Part shown: positions 6,955 through 11,780 of the stretch, piece by piece
Layout of the letters: each line of letters opens with the position of its first letter
Position numbering within the stretch: the first letter of the stretch is position 1
Assembly (NCBI GenBank): GCA_947096075.1
Contig: CAMUQE010000053.1
Coordinates: 1-11,780, forward strand
Length of the DNA: 11,780 bases
Direction: 5' to 3'
DNA from: Veillonella parvula
Lineage (GTDB): Bacteria > Bacillota > Negativicutes > Veillonellales > Veillonellaceae
Made by a program: the position numbers and the translations under genes
Notes under the pieces: model-generated
What the model was told of the DNA's origin: nothing
What the model saw: the letters and a program-made list of their open reading frames with translations, nothing else
Databases searched by the model: none

Positions 6955-8316
6955 TTAGTCCTCCTTAAGAATTCGGTCCCATACAGAGTTGATATATTGC
7001 TGTTCTTTCTCTGTTAAAGGTTCCTTCCACACAGTTTCTGCAAACTGATTAAATAGATCCCGTTCATTTAATTCTTTGAAAATTGCCTCACCCATATCTG
7101 CTATAGGCCCTGCCACGCGACCAACTAGATCAATGGTCATACAACGATGATATACCTGGCGCAGTTTAGCCATTCCATCCATAATCGGCATCGTATCAAG
7201 TAAACGGGCTTGTACATAATCATCCCTATGTTTAGCCTGCAATGCTTTATCATTTAACAGGTCTTCAAAATATCCTTCCAAAATGACTACGTCTCGCTTC
7301 GCCTCTACAGGAATCGTGTTAATATCTACGTTCCCCTTTGTATCCATATCAATGATGGTAAAAGACTTCTTCTGCATATGTTCATCAAAGGAATATTTTA
7401 ATGGGGATCCACTATAGCGAATATGATCAGCTCCCATTCGCTGAGGCCCATGCAAATGTCCCAAGGCAGTATAGTGAAAGTCTTTAAAGACTTGAGGATT
7501 TACCTGTTCACTACCACCTACAGACAAGGTACGCTCTGAGCCCCCTACTTCACCGCCCATAACAAAAGCATGGCTAATGGCGATACTGCGCATCCCCTTA
7601 GGCACTTGTTTATACAAGTAGTCGCTCCAAGCCTGATACATTTGGTCATAATTATGCAGATTCAAAGCGCTTTCGCAATTTTGTTCATAACACTGTGTTA
7701 CTATGTCAGCAATTTCAGTATCGGTAGATTCTGCATTAGTAGCCTCTACATCAGCAAATAAAGAGCCTTCTATAATATCTTGAAATGACTTCTTTGATTT
7801 AGACCGTTTTGACTTGGCTTTAGTCTTAGTTTCTACACTCTCCAGATTTTGAACAGTTGCTAAAACAGTATTAGCAGAACTTAGACCCAAAGCCGCCCCT
7901 ATGCGCCGAGGTTCACTAAAAGGCATAGGACAAATTGCCACCATGCCATCTGTCCCTTCAAATTCAAAAGGCTTCAACGCGTGATGAGGAGAGCCCCAAA
8001 TATGGATACCCGATTGCCCCAACATAGAGCGCCCCACTTCAAGCCGTTCCGCCCCATCATGATTACCGCTCACCACAAAGAGAGGCACCTTGTAGTCTAT
8101 AGCGAGACGAGTGATGATGGAGTCCCACAATTCGATAGCTTCAATGGGTGGCACCGCTCTATCAAAAATATCCCCTGCGAGCAATATGCCATCGATATTT
8201 TCATCTTTCAAAATATTAAAAAACTGATGTTCCAACACATGAGCTTGGTCCTCTGTTAAGTACTGGCCATAAAAAATACGCCCTAAATGCCAATCGGCAG
8301 TATGTAAAAAACGCAT
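6955..8316 (-). CDS. sbcD: Exonuclease subunit SbcD (Mre11-like nuclease)
   Basis: Metal-dependent nuclease subunit of SbcCD, with 3'-5' exonuclease and hairpin endonuclease activity. The 453-residue protein shows the calcineurin-like phosphoesterase motifs in order: DWH (D8, H10), GDIFDR (D49), GNHD (N85, H86), SHAF (H249) and GHLHG (H287, H289). It is longer than the roughly 390-400 residues usual in E. coli and B. subtilis. The excess is mainly an insertion around 158-210 between the GNHD and SHAF motifs, which starts with a Lys/Ser-rich stretch (163-177) followed by an acidic part. The start at 8316 has GGGGGA upstream, and sbcC follows directly. The 216-nt gap to nfo has only a weak promoter candidate and no clear nfo terminator, so co-transcription with nfo is possible. 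Confidence 0.96.
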   Translation of the reverse strand: MRFLHTADWHLGRIFYGQYLTEDQAHVLEHQFFNILKDENIDGILLAGDIFDRAVPPIEAIELWDSIITRLAIDYKVPLFVVSGNHDGAERLEVGRSMLGQSGIHIWGSPHHALKPFEFEGTDGMVAICPMPFSEPRRIGAALGLSSANTVLATVQNLESVETKTKAKSKRSKSKKSFQDIIEGSLFADVEATNAESTDTEIADIVTQCYEQNCESALNLHNYDQMYQAWSDYLYKQVPKGMRSIAISHAFVMGGEVGGSERTLSVGGSEQVNPQVFKDFHYTALGHLHGPQRMGADHIRYSGSPLKYSFDEHMQKKSFTIIDMDTKGNVDINTIPVEAKRDVVILEGYFEDLLNDKALQAKHRDDYVQARLLDTMPIMDGMAKLRQVYHRCMTIDLVGRVAGPIADMGEAIFKELNERDLFNQFAETVWKEPLTEKEQQYINSVWDRILKED

Positions 8317-8338
8317 TTTGTCCCCCTTTCCAGTTCTC

Positions 8339-8367
8339 CCTATACCTTACACAATGTATGAATTCAA
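8339..8367 (-). promoter_or_regulatory. Weak candidate promoter of sbcDC
   Basis: On the minus strand TTGAAT (8362-8367) and TATAGG (8339-8344) are 17 bp apart, each matching 4 of 6 consensus bases. The start would be about 15 nt ahead of the sbcD ATG, leaving just enough room for its ribosome binding site. In such an AT-rich gap a match this good could be chance. The rest of 8317-8532 holds a short tandem repeat and a 10-nt palindrome (8411-8420, ATAACGTTAT). Confidence 0.3.
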
Positions 8368-8423
8368 ATGCCAAAACAAGCTGTTAGTCCCATAAGTTTA
8401 TAGAAGTTCAATAACGTTATATG

Positions 8424-8450
8424 GCTTTAATAGCTTTAATAGTTTTAACA
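8424..8450. repeat. Short 9-bp tandem repeat between nfo and sbcD
   Basis: GCTTTAATA occurs twice in tandem (8424-8432, 8433-8441), followed by a degenerate copy GTTTTAACA (8442-8450) and a still weaker fourth unit (8451-8459). Units of 9 bp do not suit a helical-phase operator. It may be a slippage tract or the remnant of binding sites. No function is evident. Confidence 0.55.
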
Positions 8451-8532
8451 ACTTTATATGTTTGCAATAACTAGTATAGCATCAAGTATTCTACATATTT
8501 ATTATATAACTAAATTAACATCTGTGATTTAA

Positions 8533-9369
8533 TTATTTATTCTCTACGATAGAGCGTAGCATAGCAATTTCCTTTGCGTATCCGTCTAATTCATTTGGCG
8601 TTTCCAAGTAGAATGGCAGGTTTGTCAATTTAGGATGTGTTACAACGCGAGCAATAGCATCGATACCAATATGCCCTTCCCCAATTTTTTCATGACGATC
8701 TTTATGGGCCCCCATAGGATTTTTAGAGTCGTTCAAATGAATGGCTTTCAAACGATCAAGACCTACAATTCGCTCGAATTCGTCAATAACGCCATCAAGA
8801 TTGTTTACGATATCATAACCACCTTCGTGAATATGGCAAGTATCAACGCACACACCCATGTACTCTTTTAGCTTTACACCATCGATTATGCGCCCAATCT
8901 CTTCAAAACGGGAACCAATTTCTGTGCCCTTACCAGCCATTACTTCCAAGAGAACTGTTGTCTTCATACCTGGAAATAAAATTTCATTCAAGCACTCTAC
9001 AATGTATTCAATACCTTGATCTACACCTTGTTTAACATGGCTACCAGGGTGAAAGTTATACATTTGACCTGGCAAATATTCCATACGCTCTAAATCTTCC
9101 ATCATAGATTGCTTCGCAAAAGCGCGTAAATCCTCTTTGGCGGCACATGGGTTATAGGTATACGGTGCATGGGCTAACAAGGTACCAAAGTTGTGCTCTT
9201 TCATATATGCACTAAGGTTATTCATATCCTCAACATCGAGAGCTCGCATGCTACCACCGCGAGGGTTGCGAGTAAAGTATTGGAACGTATTGCCCCCAAT
9301 TTTAGTCGCTTCCTTGCCCATATGTAAATAACCTTTGCTAATTGATAAGTGACTGCCTATTACAAACAT
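8533..9369 (-). CDS. nfo: Endonuclease IV (AP endonuclease)
   Basis: Cuts DNA on the 5' side of abasic sites and removes blocked 3' ends left by oxidative damage, in base excision repair. The 278-residue protein, close to the usual 280-285, is a TIM barrel with all nine trinuclear-zinc ligands placeable: H67, H107 (FHPGSH), E142 (LLEV), D176 and H179 (VDTCHIH), H211 (AIHLNDSK), D224 and H226 (KDRHEKIGEGHIG) and E256 (FYLETP). These cover the three AP endonuclease family 2 signatures. The start at 9369 has GAGGAG 5 nt upstream. It lies downstream of perR and upstream of sbcDC on the same strand. A TATAAT inside a palindrome is about 45 nt ahead of the start codon. No strong terminator follows its stop. 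Confidence 0.97.
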   Translation of the reverse strand: MFVIGSHLSISKGYLHMGKEATKIGGNTFQYFTRNPRGGSMRALDVEDMNNLSAYMKEHNFGTLLAHAPYTYNPCAAKEDLRAFAKQSMMEDLERMEYLPGQMYNFHPGSHVKQGVDQGIEYIVECLNEILFPGMKTTVLLEVMAGKGTEIGSRFEEIGRIIDGVKLKEYMGVCVDTCHIHEGGYDIVNNLDGVIDEFERIVGLDRLKAIHLNDSKNPMGAHKDRHEKIGEGHIGIDAIARVVTHPKLTNLPFYLETPNELDGYAKEIAMLRSIVENK

Positions 9370-9405
9370 AATACTCCTCTATATATGACTATACGATTTC
9401 TACAA

Positions 9406-9421
9406 TTTTATAATTATAAAA
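9406..9421 (-). promoter_or_regulatory. Palindrome covering the probable nfo -10 box
   Basis: TTTTATAATTATAAAA is a perfect 16-nt palindrome. On the minus strand it contains TATAAT (9413-9418) about 45 nt upstream of the nfo ATG, a sensible -10 position. No good -35 lies 16-18 bp further upstream. A palindrome over a -10 box is a possible operator. It resembles a PerR box (TTATAAT-N-ATTATAA) but lacks the central spacing, so any link to PerR is speculative. Confidence 0.45.
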
Positions 9422-9434
9422 CGCCTAACTCTAA

Positions 9435-9530
9435 TATCTATTGTATTATGCTTATATCTATTTATAGCTATTCTATAACACTAATAGATATAAAGTATAC
9501 GATATACGATTAGATATAAGATATACGATA
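9435..9530. repeat. AT-rich cluster of TATCTA/TAGATA repeats upstream of nfo
   Basis: TATATCTATT (9453-9462) and AATAGATATA (9483-9492) form a 10-bp inverted repeat. A 19-nt unit at 9486-9504 recurs at 9512-9530 with 17 of 19 matches and a 26-nt period, and a further TATCTATT lies at 9435-9442. The cluster lies between the nfo promoter region and the perR terminator. No gene is visible here. It may be a slippage-prone AT tract or a set of protein-binding sites. Confidence 0.6.
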
Positions 9531-9536
9531 ACTAAT

Positions 9537-9578
9537 ATAACCCCTGCCGTGAAGGAGCCCTTCAACAACAGGGGTTAT
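9537..9578 (-). terminator. Probable terminator of perR
   Basis: A long hairpin starts 3 nt after the perR stop codon. ATAACCCCTG (9537-9546) pairs with CAGGGGTTAT (9569-9578), and an inner stem GAAGG/CCTTC (9551-9555, 9559-9563) caps it. The 3' side on the minus strand continues TATTAGTTAT, so the U tract is weak, but the 10-bp GC-containing outer stem and its location make termination the likely role. Confidence 0.75.
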
Positions 9579-9581
9579 CTA

Positions 9582-10001
9582 TTAATGACTTTCTTTTTTT
9601 GCACACTCAGGGCAAACACCTTCGAAGGTAATATGTTGACCTGTGATTTGATATTCGCTACCTTGATCAGCAATCGTTTTGATAGCTTTCAAATCAATGC
9701 CCATCATATCCTCTACCTTATTGCAACGAATGCAACGGATATGGGAATGAGCTTGTGTATCCCAATCGTAATGAGCTCGCTCATCACCAACTTCTAGAAT
9801 TTTAACAAGACCGATTTTTTCAAAAATCTCCATCGTCTTGTACACTGTAGCCAAGCTCATGCTTGGATGTTCTGGGCGCAACGTATGATACAACATTTCA
9901 GCGGTTGGATGATCATGATGACCACGCAAAGCATCATAAATCGCAATACGTTGTGGGGTTACTTTAAACCCCTGGCTACGCAAAATTTGTGCGATATCCA
10001 T
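9582..10001 (-). CDS. perR: Fur-family regulator, PerR-type (peroxide/metal-responsive repressor)
   Basis: DNA-binding dimer that represses oxidative-stress genes and is inactivated when H2O2 oxidises metal-ligand histidines. The 139-residue protein has an N-terminal winged helix (TPQR at 15-18, HPTAE at 31-35, SLATVYKTM as recognition helix at 49-57) and a C-terminal dimerisation domain. The structural zinc site is C90, C93, C130 and C133. Alignment by eye to B. subtilis PerR gives regulatory ligands H31, D79, H85, H87 and D98. The Asp at D79, where Fur proteins have Glu, favours PerR over Fur. The ending CPECAKKESH also resembles PerR. The start at 10001 has GAAAGG about 10 nt upstream. It has its own promoter with a matching operator, implying autoregulation. 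Being followed by nfo and sbcDC makes an oxidative-damage role plausible. Confidence 0.85.
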   Translation of the reverse strand: MDIAQILRSQGFKVTPQRIAIYDALRGHHDHPTAEMLYHTLRPEHPSMSLATVYKTMEIFEKIGLVKILEVGDERAHYDWDTQAHSHIRCIRCNKVEDMMGIDLKAIKTIADQGSEYQITGQHITFEGVCPECAKKESH

Positions 10002-10064
10002 AATAATCTACCTTTCTCCACTTGGAAATCTATAAGGCATAGGCCATTATCGACCGTTTACAAG

Positions 10065-10079
10065 AAATAATTATTATTT
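10065..10079 (-). promoter_or_regulatory. Candidate Fur/PerR box at the perR promoter
   Basis: AAATAATTATTATTT is a perfect 7-1-7 inverted repeat (AAATAAT-N-ATTATTT). Its core ATAAT-N-ATTAT equals the core shared by known Fur and PerR boxes. It directly abuts the -10 hexamer (10080-10085) and covers the expected start site near 10073, a repressing position. AT-rich context makes chance palindromes easier, but the position and spacing fit autoregulation. Confidence 0.65.
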
Positions 10080-10108
10080 ATTATACCAAAATTCTCAACA
10101 CTTATCAA
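10080..10108 (-). promoter_or_regulatory. Promoter of perR
   Basis: On the minus strand TTGATA (10103-10108, 5 of 6 consensus) and TATAAT (10080-10085, 6 of 6) are separated by 17 bp. The start would be near 10073, giving a leader of about 70 nt before the perR ATG. It lies 26 nt beyond the helicase terminator, so perR is an independent unit. Confidence 0.85.
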
Positions 10109-10134
10109 GATAAATAGTATTAACTATTAAGTAA

Positions 10135-10168
10135 TAAAAAATGTGGATTGCCCAGAAGCAATCCACAT
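10135..10168 (-). terminator. Intrinsic terminator of the helicase gene
   Basis: A perfect 11-bp stem, ATGTGGATTGC (10141-10151) with GCAATCCACAT (10158-10168), closes a 6-nt loop and is followed on the minus strand by TTTTTT. It starts 4 nt after the helicase stop codon. This is a textbook Rho-independent terminator. Confidence 0.95.
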
Positions 10169-10172
10169 CCTA

Positions 10173-11735
10173 TTAGTCTTTAAAGTAAGGTTTAAACCCT
10201 TCACTTTGATGGCGAGTTTTTTTATCTCCACGTGGACGATCAGATTTACGATCATCTCTGCGGCGGTCACCTTTACGGTCATTGCGATCACTTCTACGAT
10301 CATCGCGACTGCGACGTGGGCGGTCGTCACGACGACGGTTACCATCTCTACGACGATCACCATCACGACGGCGACGATCACTACGACCACTTTCACGACG
10401 ACGGCGTACACGTAATGGTTTTTCTTCTGTAATATTTACAGGAGTAGTATCTGGTTCTTTTGTTAACAATTTAAGAGCTGCCGCCAAAAGTGTTACGGAA
10501 TCTGTATCATTCAACAATTCCTCAGCACTAGATTTGAAAGGCGCCAATGCTTCTAGATTATCTGTCATTTCAACGAGGCTTTCAATTGCCAAGCGTTGTT
10601 GCCCTTCAAGCACTTCCCCTAAGGAAGGTGCACGACGACGTGCAATTTTACGTTTTGTTAAACGCTCGATAGCATGTAAATGCTCCATTTCACGAGGAAT
10701 AACGAACGTGAAAGCCTGCCCAGCCTTACCGGCACGACCTGTACGACCTACGCGGTGTGTGTAGCTTTCAGGATCTTGAGGCATATCATAATTATATACA
10801 TGAGACACGCCAGAAATATCAAGACCACGAGCTGCCACATCTGTAGCCACGAGAATATCAATGGTACCTTCGCGGAATTGGCGAATTACGCTGTCTCGTT
10901 TTTGTTGAGACAAGTCGCCATGGATGCCTTCCGCCATGTAACCACGTTTCTTAAGACCTTCTGTCACTTCATCAACACGACGTTTTGTACGTGTAAAGAT
11001 AATAGCCAGTTCAGGTGTTTGGATATCAAACAAACGGCAAAGAACATCGAATTTTTGACGGTCTTGCACTTCGATATAGTATTGTTCAATTAAGTCCATC
11101 GTAACTTGAGTCGGTTTCATGCGAATCAATGTTGGCTCTGTCAAATATGTTTCAGCTAATTGTTGGATAGCCTTAGGCATAGTTGCAGAGAACAACAATG
11201 TTTGATGGTCTTCTGGGATAGCACCCAAGATTTTATTGATATCATCAACAAAGCCCATATTTAACATTTCGTCGGCTTCGTCCAATACCACGACTTTCAC
11301 ATGGTCAAAGTGGATAGAACCACGATCCATATGGTCCATCAATCGGCCTGGAGTGGCAACGATGATTTGAGGGTTCTTTTTCAAGGCACGGAACTGACGA
11401 TTAATATCTTGACCACCATAAATTGGTAGTGCCGTGATATTCGTGTACTGAGCCATTTTGTTAAGCTCTTCAGCTACTTGAATAGCTAATTCTCGTGTAG
11501 GGGATAAAATAACTACTTGAACGTGACGCTCATTCCCGTCTACGCGTTCCAATACAGGCAAGCCAAATGCTGCTGTCTTACCAGTACCTGTTTGAGCTTG
11601 ACCGATCATGTCCTTACCGCTCATGGCAACTGGGATAGCTTCCTGTTGAATTGGCGTAGGCTCTTCAAAGCCCATATCGTTTAACGCTCTTAGAACAGGT
11701 TCGCTAATCATTAATTGTTCAAATTTTTCTAACAT
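10173..11735 (-). CDS. cshA: DEAD-box ATP-dependent RNA helicase, CshA-type
   Basis: Unwinds structured RNA with ATP; CshA-type helicases act in ribosome assembly, mRNA decay and cold adaptation. The 520-residue protein carries the full motif set: Q motif GFEEPTPIQ (22-30), AQTGTGKT (47-54), PTREL (79-83), TPGR (128-131), DEAD (152-155), SAT (183-185), IIFTRT (245-250), ATDVAARGLD (297-306) and HRVGRTGR (327-334). After the core, residues around 404-442 (AEELLND, TKEPDTTPV) match the CshA dimerisation region, and I see no DbpA-type RNA-binding domain. Residues 442-507 form a low-complexity tail of Arg and Asp repeats, encoded by repetitive CGA/CGT DNA. An in-frame TAG directly precedes the ATG, so the start at 11735 is the first possible one. 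AGGAGG is 12 nt away, unusually far. The gene is monocistronic by its terminator, and its promoter lies beyond the right edge. Confidence 0.95.
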   Translation of the reverse strand: MLEKFEQLMISEPVLRALNDMGFEEPTPIQQEAIPVAMSGKDMIGQAQTGTGKTAAFGLPVLERVDGNERHVQVVILSPTRELAIQVAEELNKMAQYTNITALPIYGGQDINRQFRALKKNPQIIVATPGRLMDHMDRGSIHFDHVKVVVLDEADEMLNMGFVDDINKILGAIPEDHQTLLFSATMPKAIQQLAETYLTEPTLIRMKPTQVTMDLIEQYYIEVQDRQKFDVLCRLFDIQTPELAIIFTRTKRRVDEVTEGLKKRGYMAEGIHGDLSQQKRDSVIRQFREGTIDILVATDVAARGLDISGVSHVYNYDMPQDPESYTHRVGRTGRAGKAGQAFTFVIPREMEHLHAIERLTKRKIARRRAPSLGEVLEGQQRLAIESLVEMTDNLEALAPFKSSAEELLNDTDSVTLLAAALKLLTKEPDTTPVNITEEKPLRVRRRRESGRSDRRRRDGDRRRDGNRRRDDRPRRSRDDRRSDRNDRKGDRRRDDRKSDRPRGDKKTRHQSEGFKPYFKD

Positions 11736-11780
11736 CTAAATGTGTTTCCTCCTATCGCGCACGAACTATGCGCATTTAGA
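11735..11780 (-). promoter_or_regulatory. Structured leader around the helicase ribosome binding site
   Basis: TCTAAATG at the window edge (plus 11773-11780) and CATTTAGA just before and including the A of the start codon (plus 11735-11742) form an 8-bp inverted repeat on the minus strand. The loop between them holds the AGGAGG ribosome binding site and a small GCGCA/TGCGC stem (11757-11761, 11769-11773). Such a fold could pair away the start-codon region and would also shorten the effective 12-nt Shine-Dalgarno spacing. The upstream part is cut by the edge. The regulatory role is inference. Confidence 0.45.

Noticed and set aside
9486..9530. Two 19-nt repeats considered as a CRISPR array
   Set aside because: Only two imperfect AT-rich copies with a 7-nt spacer and no cas genes.
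10143..10764. Overlapping plus-strand open frames opposite the helicase tail, rich in Arg/Ser, Thr/Ile or His/Asp
   Set aside because: They mirror the low-complexity CGA/CGT tract coding the Arg/Asp tail and have no start signals or family likeness.

Overview
The window is a compact, AT-rich chromosomal segment in which every recognisable gene lies on the minus strand, so transcription runs from high to low coordinates. Protein style (strong AGGAGG-type ribosome binding sites, CshA-type helicase, PerR-type Fur protein, TcdA, SbcCD) suggests a member of the Firmicutes lineage. My best guess is a Negativicute such as Veillonella. This rests on general recognition, not on a search. The content is mainly housekeeping, and no mobile element, CRISPR array, toxin-antitoxin pair or defence island is visible.

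Layout in the direction of transcription. A CshA-type DEAD-box RNA helicase (10173-11735) has an Arg/Asp-rich tail, a structured leader cut by the right edge and a clear terminator (10135-10168). Next comes a PerR-type peroxide/metal regulator (9582-10001) with a near-consensus promoter. A perfect 7-1-7 Fur/PerR-family inverted repeat abuts its -10 box, which suggests autoregulation, and a hairpin terminator follows the gene. Then come endonuclease IV (nfo, 8533-9369) and the sbcD-sbcC pair (6955-8316, 3871-6954), which are DNA repair enzymes.

After sbcC lies a tightly packed four-gene run with overlapping or coupled starts. It holds a glyoxalase-I-like VOC protein (3404-3778), the tRNA t6A-cyclising enzyme TcdA (2697-3404), a cyclophilin-type prolyl isomerase (2266-2700) and an unassigned cytosolic protein with a C39/papain-like Cys-His-Asp pattern (1632-2261). 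Spermidine synthase speE (706-1545) follows, separated by an inverted repeat, and ends in a hairpin.

The left part holds a tRNA cluster, His(GUG)-Gln(UUG)-Lys(UUU), transcribed from a promoter with perfect TTGACA and TATAAT boxes 17 bp apart. A UUCG-loop hairpin that probably terminates transcription follows it. Beyond that is a second strong promoter (TTGACG-17 bp-TATACT) followed by a boxA-like sequence typical of rRNA leaders, so an rRNA operon probably starts just past the left edge.

Functional links are loose. perR, nfo and sbcCD could form an oxidative-damage sensing and repair neighbourhood, while the helicase, TcdA, tRNAs and rRNA leader all concern RNA and translation. No gap between genes exceeds about 230 bases, and the contents of each gap are listed below. 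The items most worth a second look are the regulatory sites (PerR box, palindrome over the nfo -10, hairpin at the helicase start) and the C39-like protein. I do not see a clearly new system.
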